Assembly: GCA_963791295.1 (NCBI GenBank)
Contig: CAWBRY010000001.1
Coordinates: forward strand, 868,001-932,000
Reading direction: 5' to 3'
From: CAWBRY01 sp963791295
GTDB taxonomy: Bacteria > Bacteroidota > Bacteroidia > Chitinophagales > Chitinophagaceae
DNA: 64,000 nt
Position numbers and translations under genes: made by a program. The notes under the pieces are model-generated. The model worked only from the letters and a program-made list of their open reading frames with translations, made no database searches and was not told where the DNA came from. Below, one piece after another: positions 47,128 to 56,921 of this stretch; within the stretch, counting starts at the first letter, position 1; the number at the start of each line of letters is the position of its first letter.

Positions 47128-48102
47128 TTAAAAGAAAACAGGACATTTTAATTGTCTTCTTTGACTGCTGGAACCTGCTCCGTTGATTCTCCAGCCAAAA
47201 CGTATCAACGCCGAAAAGAACGCATCGTTTTGTTTGGGATCTCCTCTTTGCTGGTCTATATAACTTCGGTTGAGAGCTGGATTTATTAATGTTTCTCTAT
47301 ATGATAACTGCCGTGCCATCACAGCCTGTTCGGGAGTAAGATGAAGATCGAATAATTGGGGATCAATATATTCAGTACTTACATCATCAATATAGTCGGT
47401 AAATGTCTTGCGATGCAAGATCTCAAATCCAACATACATGTTTTCTTTCACATAGTATTTGAAGCCTGCTCCCATCACAATCTCTGTTTGAGTAAGAGCG
47501 TATTCTTTACGGTTAGGATATTCAGGGAAGCCCTGTCCTTCCAGATGAAGTGGTTTTAACTCTACCCATATATTTTCTCCATTTGGTTTGATGTATTGTG
47601 CTTGGGGATTGAAATGAAACATTCCCAATCCGGCAAGTCCGTAGGGACGTAATTTACCTAGCAGACCATCATAATTCTCAAGGAACACAGTGGGATAGAT
47701 CTCCAGGGCAGCATACGCTTCCGTAACATTCGAACGGAAACCCAGGTTGCGCTGCTTGCGAAACCTTTCTGCCGTACCCTTTGAATCGATAATGCTATCA
47801 TATCCTTCTACCTGGCCCTGGCTGATGCCCAAACGAAAACCTAACCATTCTGAAGGATAATAATTTAGATAAATGCCTTTCATCAATTTTGTAAGCGGAA
47901 GGTTCACATCTTTTACAAAAGTTTTTCCCTTGCCCCTGTTGCCGCCCAGGTCACCGACAAAAAATGAAGGTCCCAGGGCCAGTCCTATTTCAAACTTGCC
48001 ATCGGAAGTCTGAACGGATTGTGCGGAGGCGGAATGAAAGCTGGTGATGAATAATAAAAAAGATAGTACGCAAAGTCGTACGGTGAGTAGACCTGTTCTC
48101 AT
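47128..48102 (-). CDS. Outer-membrane beta-barrel protein, DUF6089-like
   Basis: 324 residues with a signal peptide cut near residue 27 (SFHSASAQ). The mature part opens FEIGLALGPSFFVGDLGGN. Alternating amphipathic strands follow (RLGISQGQVEGYDS, YAALEIYPTVF, RPYGLAGLGMFHFNP, MGAGFKYYVKENMYVGFE), as in small Bacteroidota outer-membrane barrels. A segment rich in Tyr and Asp near the C-terminus precedes a basic end rather than a terminal aromatic. Function unknown. It is upstream of the small sorting-domain protein on the same strand. Confidence 0.82.
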   Translation of the reverse strand: MRTGLLTVRLCVLSFLLFITSFHSASAQSVQTSDGKFEIGLALGPSFFVGDLGGNRGKGKTFVKDVNLPLTKLMKGIYLNYYPSEWLGFRLGISQGQVEGYDSIIDSKGTAERFRKQRNLGFRSNVTEAYAALEIYPTVFLENYDGLLGKLRPYGLAGLGMFHFNPQAQYIKPNGENIWVELKPLHLEGQGFPEYPNRKEYALTQTEIVMGAGFKYYVKENMYVGFEILHRKTFTDYIDDVSTEYIDPQLFDLHLTPEQAVMARQLSYRETLINPALNRSYIDQQRGDPKQNDAFFSALIRFGWRINGAGSSSQRRQLKCPVFF

Positions 48103-48233
48103 GGGATATAGATTTCTGTTTTTCGACTATTGGATTCTCAGGTGTAAAATAGAACAAGAATTGCCGAATTGTAGAATGATTTGCCCAATTTTTTTTATTG
48201 TGGCTTCATTCAAAGATTTTCTACTTAGGGCTT

Positions 48234-48698
48234 CTACGTGGAAGGTGATGGTCGAATCATCATGATATGTTCAATGCCATCTTCGAGATAAATATCTCCT
48301 TTTTGTTCAAAGCCGAGAGAGGTATAAAAATGTTTGAGATAGAGTTGAGCGCCAACCCTTATGGGCAGATATCCAAATAAAACATGAACCTGATCAATGC
48401 TTTGCTTCATGAGCTCCCTGCCCAATCCCCGGGCACGTACGGCCTGCGCTGTCGCTACCCTTCCAATAGAAGGTTCTTCATAACCCTTGCCTGGCGGGAC
48501 TATCCGAGTGTAGGCGACCAATTGATGGTTGGCCCATCCCATCAAATGCCAACAATCCTGATCCTTGTCGTCGGCATCCTGGAATACGCAATTCTGCTCG
48601 ACTACGAACACTTCGTTGCGCAGCCGGATGATATCATATAATTCATGGAGTGTTAAGTCATCGAATTTTTTTAATATCCAATTTAATTCGTGGACCAT
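48234..48698 (-). CDS. elaA: GNAT-family N-acetyltransferase, ElaA type
   Basis: 154 residues. The N-terminus LYDIIRLRNEVFVVEQNC is the ElaA signature. SIGRVATAQAVRARGLGRELM (near residue 80-100) is the acetyl-CoA-binding Q/RxxGxG/A loop. The C-terminal FYTSLGFEQKGD is a standard GNAT strand. The ElaA substrate is not established. ATG at 48698. It lies 51 bp after the rarA stop, probably in one transcript. Confidence 0.93.
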   Translation of the reverse strand: MVHELNWILKKFDDLTLHELYDIIRLRNEVFVVEQNCVFQDADDKDQDCWHLMGWANHQLVAYTRIVPPGKGYEEPSIGRVATAQAVRARGLGRELMKQSIDQVHVLFGYLPIRVGAQLYLKHFYTSLGFEQKGDIYLEDGIEHIMMIRPSPST

Positions 48699-48749
48699 CG
48701 ATTACACTATTGCTGATTTGTAATAATAAAATTTGAATCCATAAAAAAA

Positions 48750-50042
48750 TCAGTAACCATACTTGTCACCCCACAGACTCTTCAGGAATTTTCTCAATTC
48801 ATCTTCTCTGGCATTCTTTCCCGGGTCATACAATTTTTTTCCTGAAATTTCTTCAGGTAAATATTCCTGTGGAGAAAAGTTATTTTCATAGCTGTGTGAA
48901 TATTCATAATTATTTCCATAACCCAGATCCTTCATTAAACGGGTAGGCGCATTGCGGATATGCAATGGCACCGGCAAATCACCATATTGCTTTACTACGG
49001 ACTGTGCCATCCCGATAGCCGCCACCGCCGCATTACTCTTTGGAGAAGAAGCCAAATAAGTTGCACATTGAGAAAGAATGATGCTGGATTCAGGATACCC
49101 GATCTTATTTACCGCTTCAAAACAAGCATTGGCGATGACGAGAGCCGTGGGGTTGGCATTGCCGATATCCTCACTGGCAAGTATCACAAGTCTTCTGGCA
49201 ATGAATTTTACATCCTCACCACCTTCAATCATCCTGGCCAGCCAATATACTGCTGCATTTGGGTCACTCCCGCGAATGGATTTTATGAATGCCGAGATGA
49301 TATCATAATGTTGTTCCCCGCTCTTATCATAGAGCGCAATTTTCTTTTGTGCAACGTCCATTACCAATTGATCCGTTATGATTATTTCCTGCTCCACACC
49401 CGGTGCTGCTTTTGGCTGAGTAGAAGTCTCCGTAACCAACTCCAATAAATTCAGAATTTTCCTGGCATCACCTCCGGATATACTGATCAATGCTTCTGTT
49501 TCTCTGATCGTGATTTTTTGTTTCTTGAGCTGCTCATCTTTTTTTATGGCCTGGTTTAATAATTTGACCAACTCTTTTTCCTGTAGCGGCTTTAATATAT
49601 AAACCTGGCAGCGGCTAAGCAAGGCGCTGATCACTTCGAAGGATGGATTTTCTGTTGTAGCGCCAATCAGCACAATGATGCCTTTTTCTACTGCACCAAG
49701 CAAAGCATCCTGTTGTCCTTTATTAAAGCGATGAATTTCGTCGATAAATAGAATCGAGCCTGGTCTTGCCTTTGCCTTTTCAATCACTTCCCTCACGTCT
49801 TTCACGCCGGCGCTAATGGCACTCAATGTATAAAAAGGAAGTTGTAGGCTATGGGCAATGATGTTGGCGAGCGTGGTCTTGCCGGTTCCCGGTGGTCCCC
49901 AGAAAATCATGGAGGGAATCTTGCCTTGCTGAATGGCGGATCGCAGAATGCTTCCCTTGCCAACCAGGTGATCCTGTCCCAGGAATTCATCCAGGCTTTC
50001 AGGTCGGATCCGCTCCGCCAATGGTGCATTGCTATTCATCAT
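48750..50042 (-). CDS. rarA: Replication-associated recombination protein A (AAA+ ATPase)
   Basis: 430 residues of the RarA/MgsA/WRNIP1 family. The N-terminus PLAERIRPESLDEFLGQDHL is diagnostic. Walker A is GPPGTGKTTLAN near residue 52, Walker B is ILFIDEIHRF near 98, and sensor 1 is GATTENPSFE. The C-terminal MgsA region has FIKSIRGSDPNAAVYWLARM and PKSNAA. It acts as a tetramer at stalled replication forks. Two ATG codons in tandem (50042 and 50039) can start it. Confidence 0.97.
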   Translation of the reverse strand: MMNSNAPLAERIRPESLDEFLGQDHLVGKGSILRSAIQQGKIPSMIFWGPPGTGKTTLANIIAHSLQLPFYTLSAISAGVKDVREVIEKAKARPGSILFIDEIHRFNKGQQDALLGAVEKGIIVLIGATTENPSFEVISALLSRCQVYILKPLQEKELVKLLNQAIKKDEQLKKQKITIRETEALISISGGDARKILNLLELVTETSTQPKAAPGVEQEIIITDQLVMDVAQKKIALYDKSGEQHYDIISAFIKSIRGSDPNAAVYWLARMIEGGEDVKFIARRLVILASEDIGNANPTALVIANACFEAVNKIGYPESSIILSQCATYLASSPKSNAAVAAIGMAQSVVKQYGDLPVPLHIRNAPTRLMKDLGYGNNYEYSHSYENNFSPQEYLPEEISGKKLYDPGKNAREDELRKFLKSLWGDKYGY

Positions 50043-50063
50043 TCAAAGTAACAAAAAACCATA

Positions 50064-50894
50064 TCAGTCGACATGGGCTTTTATAAATGCGGCAATCTTA
50101 TCAAATGAATCTATAAGATTGGCACCGACCCACCCATGCCTCTCGGCTGGATAATATACATACTGATGAGCTACTCCAAGAGTTTGCAATTTTGCATCCA
50201 GCATTTCTGATTGCTGATGTGCAACCACTGGATCGAGACCTCCATGCAACATCAGCGTTGGAGGGCTCTCTGATGTCGCAAAATTTATGGGACTTGATTG
50301 TTGATAAAGAGCAGGTATGGAGGTCGGATCTCCGCCCAACACCGACATCAGAAGCGATCGCTGGGCGAAATCGGTGGGATTATTATACATGTCAACCAAA
50401 TCGGTGGGTCCAAAGAAGTCGATGACGGCTTTCACCTTGACCGGCGTTGAATATTTGTATCCGTGCAACAATACAAGATGTCCGCCAGCGCTTGCTCCCA
50501 GCAGCACAAATTTTTTCGAGATCTTGTATTCATCGGCCTTATCGTAGATAAATTGGATTGCCAGCTTCACATCATTTTCCTGCGTGGGAAATAGATTGCC
50601 GAATCCATTTGCCAACCGATAATTAATACTGAAGATGGCATAGCCAGGCAAACGATCCTGCAGGCTGTCGATATATTCGTTAAAATCCGCCTTATCACCC
50701 TGATACCACCCACCTCCATGAACTAAGATAATGACCTTGGTCGTGGAACTGCTTCTTTCTTCCGGCAGATATGCATCCAATCTCTGGGCGGCGTCGGGTC
50801 CGTAGTTCACATTTACCAGATTTTGCGCAGGCGCCACATTATCCTTATCACAAGCTAGAAATAGCATGCAAAGCCAGAGAAAATTATACTTCAT
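50064..50894 (-). CDS. Alpha/beta hydrolase (esterase-like) lipoprotein
   Basis: 276 residues from ATG 50894 (MKYNFLWLCMLFLAC); the longer frame to 50966 is less likely. The lipobox LFLAC puts the lipidated Cys near residue 15, so it is anchored in the envelope. The fold shows the HGGGWYQGDK oxyanion motif, nucleophile elbow GASAGGHL, Asp in HGGLDPVVA and His in ERHGW, the order of the hormone-sensitive lipase/carboxylesterase group. The natural ester is unknown. It is 22 bp upstream of rarA on the same strand. Confidence 0.9.
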   Translation of the reverse strand: MKYNFLWLCMLFLACDKDNVAPAQNLVNVNYGPDAAQRLDAYLPEERSSSTTKVIILVHGGGWYQGDKADFNEYIDSLQDRLPGYAIFSINYRLANGFGNLFPTQENDVKLAIQFIYDKADEYKISKKFVLLGASAGGHLVLLHGYKYSTPVKVKAVIDFFGPTDLVDMYNNPTDFAQRSLLMSVLGGDPTSIPALYQQSSPINFATSESPPTLMLHGGLDPVVAHQQSEMLDAKLQTLGVAHQYVYYPAERHGWVGANLIDSFDKIAAFIKAHVD

Positions 50895-51063
50895 GCAGAA
50901 AACATTTAGCCTAATGTAGCGAAAATCGTGGTGGCTGCGCTCCTGAACCGATTTTTTAACAGCCAATTACGGACAAAAAAGACCGACGATTGTTATTTAA
51001 TAAAATATTACTGTGACCTGGAAAACATTTTTTGTATTTTAATCCGTTGTTTTAGTTGTTGAG

Positions 51064-52464
51064 ATGAAATCCACCTTAAATACCACCATTTCCGTTGCCC
51101 TCTTCGTCTTTGTCGGGGCAAATGCATGCTTTTCCCAATCAATAAGCAGTGAAAATAATTATGCCCGCAACCGACCGGGCATAGTTATGGTACAGGCCCT
51201 GTTTTCTGCGACGGTCCATGTAAAGAGGCTGGAAATGAACGAGCGGACCTTCGACAAGCTGGTTGATTCGGTAAAAAAGCTGGATACGACAGGTAATATC
51301 TTACAGCCTGGGCAAAAACTGGATATAGTGGTGAAGGCGCTCTATAAGTCGCCACTTCGGTTTTTTTCCGCCAGCCCTGAATATTTCAAACAGGTTCACC
51401 GGGTTCAGGCAACCGGAACAGGATTCCTGGTGACGAATGACGGATACCTGGTAACCAACAGTCATATCATTGACCGCGACAGCGCGTTTATCCGGAACAA
51501 ATTCATTTTATCGACTTACCAGGAGGTAACAGAAGCAAATATCAATGCCCTGGAATCCTCCTGGGCAATGACTTTGACTGATCAGCAACGTAATTTATTA
51601 TATAATGCATACGGTTTGATCTATAGCCAGGTAGCTTCCATGATCCTTTTCGATCTGAAGAAAGAAATTTTTGTTTTGTACCGGGCTGACGATGGCGAAA
51701 AGGGAACGGTTACGATAAAAAAGAAAGCCAATGTGATAATAAAGGGACAACCAATGCCCGGTAAAGACATTGCTGTTTTAAAAATAGAAGATGGTAAGAA
51801 TCTTCCTACGTTATCAATCAGCAACGACGCTACTATCAGCATAGGTGCACAGGTGTTGGTCTTGGGTTATCCTGAACCCGCTTCCAGCAATACCTTCCTG
51901 GCAACTGAAGAGAGTATTGAACCTACATTGACGGCGGGTATCGTTAGCGCTATAAAAAAATCGATTGGAGGATGGCCCGTCATGCAAATGGATGCACTGA
52001 TTAGTCATGGAAGCAGTGGAAGTCCTGTATGTAATGACAAAGGTGATGTGATCGGTCTAGCCACATTCGGGAGCCTGGAGCAGGGTGGTGGCTCATTGGC
52101 GAGTGGATTTAATTTTGCCATTCCTATTTCAGAAGTCAAACAATATCTGGATTCAGCGGGGATACATCCTGCGGTCAGTCAGTCATCCGCTAGTTTTAAT
52201 AAGGCATTGCAATTCTATTTCCAGGAATATTATCGAAAGGCGCTGACGAGATTTGAAAAGGTAAAACGCCTGAATGAAAATTATCCGCAATTGAGTTTTT
52301 ATAGTAATAAATGCCGCGATAAAATTGCTGCAGGCGAAGACAAACAGCCATTGGCGAGCAAATTAGGATTATGGATTATTCTGATAATGGCTGCGCTTGC
52401 GGGCGGGTATTTCTTGTTTAAGGTTAGCACCCACAGAATAGGAAATATGTCGTCAAAACGCTAA
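51064..52464 (+). CDS. Membrane-anchored trypsin-like serine protease
   Basis: 466 residues. A signal peptide ends near residue 25 (ACFSQ). The S1/DegP-type core has His in VTNSHIIDRDS (near residue 139), Asp in GKDIAVLK (near 238) and Ser in SHGSSGSPV (near 320). An insert of about 80 residues separates His and Asp. After the protease a TPR-like helical segment (FYFQEYYRKALTRFEKVKRL) precedes a C-terminal membrane helix near residues 436-454. No PDZ domain is seen, unlike DegP. It probably acts in the periplasm, tethered by its tail. Substrate unknown. Confidence 0.9.
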   Translation: MKSTLNTTISVALFVFVGANACFSQSISSENNYARNRPGIVMVQALFSATVHVKRLEMNERTFDKLVDSVKKLDTTGNILQPGQKLDIVVKALYKSPLRFFSASPEYFKQVHRVQATGTGFLVTNDGYLVTNSHIIDRDSAFIRNKFILSTYQEVTEANINALESSWAMTLTDQQRNLLYNAYGLIYSQVASMILFDLKKEIFVLYRADDGEKGTVTIKKKANVIIKGQPMPGKDIAVLKIEDGKNLPTLSISNDATISIGAQVLVLGYPEPASSNTFLATEESIEPTLTAGIVSAIKKSIGGWPVMQMDALISHGSSGSPVCNDKGDVIGLATFGSLEQGGGSLASGFNFAIPISEVKQYLDSAGIHPAVSQSSASFNKALQFYFQEYYRKALTRFEKVKRLNENYPQLSFYSNKCRDKIAAGEDKQPLASKLGLWIILIMAALAGGYFLFKVSTHRIGNMSSKR

Positions 52465-52471
52465 ACATCAA

Positions 52472-52499
52472 ACTGACCACTCACCACTCACAACTCACC
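52472..52499. repeat. Tandem 7-bp repeat at convergent gene ends
   Basis: Four tandem heptamers: ACTGACC, ACTCACC, ACTCACA, ACTCACC. They start 8 bp after the protease stop and run over the last codons and stop of aspS (52488). The unit resembles that of the array after uvrA (consensus about ACTYAYA). Confidence 0.8.
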
Positions 52500-54335
52500 T
52501 TTTTCAATTCTTATCTTCAATTCATCCAACTGCTTTTCATCAATAGTCGCCGGCGCGTCTAACATCACATCCCTGCCCGAATTGTTTTTTGGAAAGGCGA
52601 TGAAGTCACGAATGCTTTCGCTGCCGCCGAGAATAGCGCATAACCGGTCGAAGCCAAAGGCAATCCCTCCGTGTGGTGGTGCTCCATATTCAAATGCACC
52701 TAGCAGGAAGCTGAATTTATGAAGCGATTCTTCTTTACTCATGCCCAGCGCAGCAAACATCTTCTCCTGCAATTCGCGTTGATGAATCCGGATTGACCCG
52801 CCGCCTATTTCATTTCCATTTAATACCATATCATAAGCGTTGGCTTTGATCCGCGCGTATGGATGGTCCAGGTACTGGTCTGAATTTTCAATGATTGGAT
52901 CATTATCGATCATGATTTCAATTTGATTGGGTTTGGGCGAAGTAAATGGATGGTGTCTTGCTACCCAACGATTGGATTCGGAATCATATTCAAATAGTGG
53001 AAAATCCAAAACCCATAACAATTTGAAATCATTGCTCTTTCTAAAGCCCAGCCGCTCGGCCATTTCTAATCTTAATTCGCTGATGGCTTTTCTGGTTCTT
53101 TCTTCTGCTCCCGCGAGTAATAATATCAGGTCACCGCCAACGGCGCCGGCTGCATCTGCAATGGCCTTTAATCTTGCTGCATCATAGAATTTGTCTACAC
53201 TGCTTTTGACGCTTCCATCTTTGCCCACTTTAATAAAAACCAATCCCTTCATTCCGATTTGCGGACGTCGCACCCAATCGGTCAGTTCATCTGTTTGCTT
53301 GCGTGAATATTCACCAGCCCCCGGAACGGCGATGGCCAAAATAGTTTCTGCCTGATCGAGAGGGCCGCCAGATCCCCACAGCGGGGATTGAATGCCAATA
53401 GAACCGAGGGGACTATTTTTTCCTGGAAAAACATGACCAGGAAAATTGAGGTTGGTAATTTTCATTTCAAAGCGGATATCCGGTTTGTCGTTACCGTAAG
53501 TCCACATCGCTTCATCCCAGCTCATCCGGTCGATTGCTCCGTAATAGTCGATACCCTTTACTTCCTTGAAAATATGTTTAATCATTCCCTCAAACATGTT
53601 CAGGATGTCTTCCTGTTCTACGAATGCCATTTCACAGTCGATCTGAGTGAATTCCGGCTGGCGATCGGCGCGAAGGTCTTCGTCCCGAAAGCATTTTACG
53701 ATTTGATAATATCTATCGTAGCCACTCACCATCAGCAATTGCTTGAAGGTTTGCGGGGATTGAGGCAGAGCATAGAATTGTCCAGGATTCATTCTGCTGG
53801 GCACGACAAAATCGCGCGCACCTTCCGGTGTTGATTTAATGAGGAACGGGGTTTCGATGTCCATGAACCCTTGCTGATGTAAGTAGTTCCTTGCCGCCCG
53901 ATTGACAGCATAGCGCAACTCAATATTTTTTCTAACCGGATTTCTTCGCAAGTCCAGGAACCGGTATTTCATCCGGATGTCATCGCCACCATCGGTATCA
54001 TCCTGGATAGTAAATGGAGGGAGAGCCGATTTATTAAGAATTTTGAACGATTGGACTGCAATTTCTATGTCGCCGGTTGGAATATTTGGATTCTTATTGC
54101 TACGAATAGAAACGGTTCCGGTCACCTGCAAAACAAATTCACGACCCAAGGGATTCTCCTCGAACTGTCTCGAAGTCTCTTCACCAAATAATAACTGAGT
54201 GATCCCATAACGGTCTCTCAGATCTACGAATGTTATGGAACCGAACTTTCTCACTGTTTGAACCCAACCAGCCAAAGTGACCTCCTGGTCCTTATGATCG
54301 GCCCTTAATTCCCCGCAGGTGTGAGTTCTGTACAT
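52488..54335 (-). CDS. aspS: Aspartyl-tRNA synthetase
   Basis: 615 residues. An N-terminal OB-fold (VTLAGWVQTVRKFGSITFVDLRD) binds the anticodon. The class II catalytic domain has motif 1 around MDIETPFL, motif 2 FRDEDLRADRQPEFTQ and motif 3 GIAFGFDRL. The bacterial insertion (GAD) domain lies near residues 290-430. It charges tRNA-Asp with aspartate. The length suits the bacterial discriminating or non-discriminating type; which one cannot be read here. The C-terminal codons lie in a tandem heptamer repeat. Confidence 0.98.
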   Translation of the reverse strand: MYRTHTCGELRADHKDQEVTLAGWVQTVRKFGSITFVDLRDRYGITQLLFGEETSRQFEENPLGREFVLQVTGTVSIRSNKNPNIPTGDIEIAVQSFKILNKSALPPFTIQDDTDGGDDIRMKYRFLDLRRNPVRKNIELRYAVNRAARNYLHQQGFMDIETPFLIKSTPEGARDFVVPSRMNPGQFYALPQSPQTFKQLLMVSGYDRYYQIVKCFRDEDLRADRQPEFTQIDCEMAFVEQEDILNMFEGMIKHIFKEVKGIDYYGAIDRMSWDEAMWTYGNDKPDIRFEMKITNLNFPGHVFPGKNSPLGSIGIQSPLWGSGGPLDQAETILAIAVPGAGEYSRKQTDELTDWVRRPQIGMKGLVFIKVGKDGSVKSSVDKFYDAARLKAIADAAGAVGGDLILLLAGAEERTRKAISELRLEMAERLGFRKSNDFKLLWVLDFPLFEYDSESNRWVARHHPFTSPKPNQIEIMIDNDPIIENSDQYLDHPYARIKANAYDMVLNGNEIGGGSIRIHQRELQEKMFAALGMSKEESLHKFSFLLGAFEYGAPPHGGIAFGFDRLCAILGGSESIRDFIAFPKNNSGRDVMLDAPATIDEKQLDELKIRIEKGEL

Positions 54336-54381
54336 GGAACGTTAAAAAATTAATGTATTGAAAAATAGGCGTGTATGTATA

Positions 54382-54389
54382 CAAATTTA
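54382..54389 (-). promoter_or_regulatory. -7 promoter element for aspS
   Basis: The minus strand reads TAAATTTG, a full match to TAnnTTTG, with TTGG 17 bp upstream as a -33 element. A start a few bases downstream gives a leader of about 40 nt before the ATG at 54335. Confidence 0.5.
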
Positions 54390-54512
54390 ACCCGTCAACT
54401 TGAAAACCAACTGATTACCTTCCGACGCAAGGCCGCAAAGATAGGGACAAAAATCACGGGTGCTTGCAAATTGGAAGCGCATTAATTATATTTAAGGTAC
54501 GAACCGTACTTT

Positions 54513-55295
54513 ATGCATCCTTTCCTCTCTAAGTTGGCTGGCATTTTCGCCCGAGGAGCCACACATACCCCCGTTGCCGACAAGGATGATGAAGTCATCG
54601 ACGAATCCCTTTTCAATAATTATGCATTTGTAATCGGAAGTCTGTTCAGTTATTTTAATGAATTGCCGACCGACCAAAAACGTCGTTTTGTCTCCAGAGT
54701 GCATCAATTTAAATTGTCTAAGAAATTTCATTTCATCGGCCTGGAGAGAAATGATGATACAGCAACCCTCATCTGTTCTTCTGCTATACAGGTAACATTT
54801 GGACTCAACAATTACAAGCTGTCTCATTTCAAAGACATTTATATTCTTGCGGATGCCTATCACATGGATGATGATATGGAGCTGTATGTCGGGCATGTAG
54901 CTCCGGAAGGAATATATCTGTCATGGAAACATTTCCTGTACGGCTATACAAAGAATAATGATAATATCAATGTGGCTGTGCACGAAATGGCACACGCCTT
55001 ACTTTATAATAATTTTTTTGCGAAATACGGTATCGATAGTCATTTCCGGCTGAACTATGAAAAATTCTCGAACAGCACCGGACCTATTCTTGCCGATGTG
55101 ATCACGAATCGCCGAAGTTACCTGCGTAGCTACGCATTCAGTAATCTTCATGAATTCTGGGCCGTGAGTGTAGAAGCCTTTTTTGAAAATCCAAAGGGAT
55201 TGAGAGAAAACATGCCCGATCTTTTCCATGCACTTTGCCGCGTATTAAACCAGGATCCTTTAACCGATATGAAAATCTTAAAATCCGAACTATGA
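54513..55295 (+). CDS. MtfA-family zinc-dependent peptidase
   Basis: 260 residues, ATG at 54513. The zinc site is VAVHEMAHALLYNN (HExxH near residue 157). The N-terminal part (FNELPTDQKRRFVSRVHQF, then IQVTFGLNNY) matches the MtfA/DUF980 fold, in which an L-P-hydrophobic helix precedes the metal domain. E. coli MtfA is a cytosolic aminopeptidase-like protein that binds Mlc; no Mlc partner is seen here. It is divergent from aspS. Confidence 0.9.
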   Translation: MHPFLSKLAGIFARGATHTPVADKDDEVIDESLFNNYAFVIGSLFSYFNELPTDQKRRFVSRVHQFKLSKKFHFIGLERNDDTATLICSSAIQVTFGLNNYKLSHFKDIYILADAYHMDDDMELYVGHVAPEGIYLSWKHFLYGYTKNNDNINVAVHEMAHALLYNNFFAKYGIDSHFRLNYEKFSNSTGPILADVITNRRSYLRSYAFSNLHEFWAVSVEAFFENPKGLRENMPDLFHALCRVLNQDPLTDMKILKSEL

Positions 55296-55364
55296 TCATC
55301 ATGACCATTATTTACTTTTCCCGACGCTTCCTGCTCCAAAGAAAGAAACAACAGAAGACCATCC

Positions 55365-55775
55365 TTACTTAGCAGCTAAACGCTTCTCTCTATTCTCCTG
55401 CGGCCATTGTACTATGTAATAATAGGATAATATGATTACTCCAATGACAAAGGGTATAAGAGCAAGATGCTTACCAGTAAAATTTTGCCATACCGGGGTG
55501 GTATCAAATTCAAAAAATTCGCTGATCATCCAGTAAGCATTTGCGCTGATCCAAAAAACGACAGCCAGGTTATGCGCCAATTCAGACCGGATGGCACGCG
55601 TGCGCCACGAAATCCAAATGGCGACCGATAAAGTAGGAACGATCATGATCATCCCCAATTCCTTCCAGATCATGCACCAGCTAATATCTTTGATCAACCA
55701 AAAGACAATGTGCATGTTTTCCATTTTTCTATAGCGGGCAGGAATGGTGTAAAAGAGTTGGTTGGATTGGTTCAT
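55365..55775 (-). CDS. Small polytopic membrane protein, unknown function
   Basis: 136 residues with four hydrophobic segments (about residues 20-33, 40-57, 70-85 and 101-124) and a basic C-terminus (ENREKRLAAK). It has many Trp residues (WISWRTRA, FWISANAYWM). I do not recognise a family. An internal ATG (MENMHIVFWL) could start it 16 codons later. It converges on the MtfA-like gene (69 bp gap). Confidence 0.7.
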   Translation of the reverse strand: MNQSNQLFYTIPARYRKMENMHIVFWLIKDISWCMIWKELGMIMIVPTLSVAIWISWRTRAIRSELAHNLAVVFWISANAYWMISEFFEFDTTPVWQNFTGKHLALIPFVIGVIILSYYYIVQWPQENREKRLAAK

Positions 55776-55844
55776 TGTACTCGAGCGGTTTTGGTTTGAA
55801 AAGCAGTATCAACAAAAATAGGTGATTTCATTTCCGTAGATCCG

Positions 55845-56921
55845 TCACCATTTTTCTTCTCTTGCAAGAATTTTTGAGAATCGGCTGACGTCTGCTTCGG
55901 CGAGAATAGGAGTGCCGTCGATGAGATGGTTCACCAATGTATCGGCAAAAAATGGGGCGAGAGTACAGCCCTTCGTGCCCATTCCGTTTAGGATAGCGAC
56001 ATTCGGATGGTGAGGATGGATTCCAACGAATGGCCTTCTTTCAAGCGTGGCGGGACGGACGCCTGCGCGATGTTCAATTATTCTGAAAGGGACCTTTAAC
56101 CAATGCTTTAACAACTTTTCTGTGTTTTCGAGAAAGCCGGGAGACGGGTCTGCGTCCTGAAACTCCCATTGATAGTCGGAACCCATCCAGTAGATTCCCG
56201 GTTGGGCCAATGGAGCCAGCATCATTCCTTTCTTAAATATTGTATGTTCGGGTAATCCGTCGATTTCAAGGATCAATACCTCACCCTTATTGGGTGCGAA
56301 TGGAAGTTGTTGAAAATATGGGTTTGTTGTGCTTTGAATTCCATCGCAAAAAATGATCTTCTCTGCATCGATATCTTTATAATGAATTCGGCCTGTTTCG
56401 ATCTTTAACTGGGATATGTCAAACTGTTCTTCGAGTAGCAACTGTTGAGCGATCAGAATTTGGCGCCATGCCGGCAACAATGTTTCCACATTGGCAGTAT
56501 ACACAGGTCGTATTTCGCCACAGCCTAAATCAAAATTGAATAAATGATTAAAATCGTTTTGATCGGGATAAGAATGCAAATAAGGGCTCCCTTCTTCGAT
56601 CCGTTGCAAAAAGCTACTCCGCATTTGAACATTTGGAAAAAAGTCAATTAGGTTTTTTTGACTGATGCCCGTCACTCCTAACTGCTCGCCAAACTCCCGG
56701 TATGCCTTCCGTGCAAAATCGAGCAATTCCCCTGCCATCCAAACCTCAACGTGACGTCTGCCCGTCACCGGATTGATGATCCCGGCGGTTATCCGCGAGG
56801 GGGCCTGACTATAGTTATTGTCTATGACCAAAAAACTCTGTCCGGTCTTTCTTAAATACCAGGAAAGAAAGGTTCCACAGATACCCTGGCCAATGATTAA
56901 ATAGTTGATTTGACTATTCAT
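55845..56921 (-). CDS. FAD-dependent oxidoreductase (DAO/glycine oxidase-like)
   Basis: 358 residues from ATG 56921. The N-terminal NYLIIGQGICGTFLSWYL is a GxGxxG FAD-binding strand and turn. SRITAGIINPVTGRRH is typical of the DAO superfamily. Near the C-terminus, GVRPATLERRPFVGIH and AILNGMGTKGCTLAPFFA match its second FAD contact. It oxidises an amino acid or amine substrate that cannot be named. Its ATG overlaps the alpha-2-macroglobulin stop (TGATG), so it is the second gene of that operon. It is cytoplasmic (no signal peptide). Confidence 0.9.
   Translation of the reverse strand: MNSQINYLIIGQGICGTFLSWYLRKTGQSFLVIDNNYSQAPSRITAGIINPVTGRRHVEVWMAGELLDFARKAYREFGEQLGVTGISQKNLIDFFPNVQMRSSFLQRIEEGSPYLHSYPDQNDFNHLFNFDLGCGEIRPVYTANVETLLPAWRQILIAQQLLLEEQFDISQLKIETGRIHYKDIDAEKIIFCDGIQSTTNPYFQQLPFAPNKGEVLILEIDGLPEHTIFKKGMMLAPLAQPGIYWMGSDYQWEFQDADPSPGFLENTEKLLKHWLKVPFRIIEHRAGVRPATLERRPFVGIHPHHPNVAILNGMGTKGCTLAPFFADTLVNHLIDGTPILAEADVSRFSKILAREEKW

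Noticed and set aside
48960..49448. 162-residue plus-strand frame
   Set aside because: Antisense to rarA, whose motifs are conserved; composition is not protein-like.
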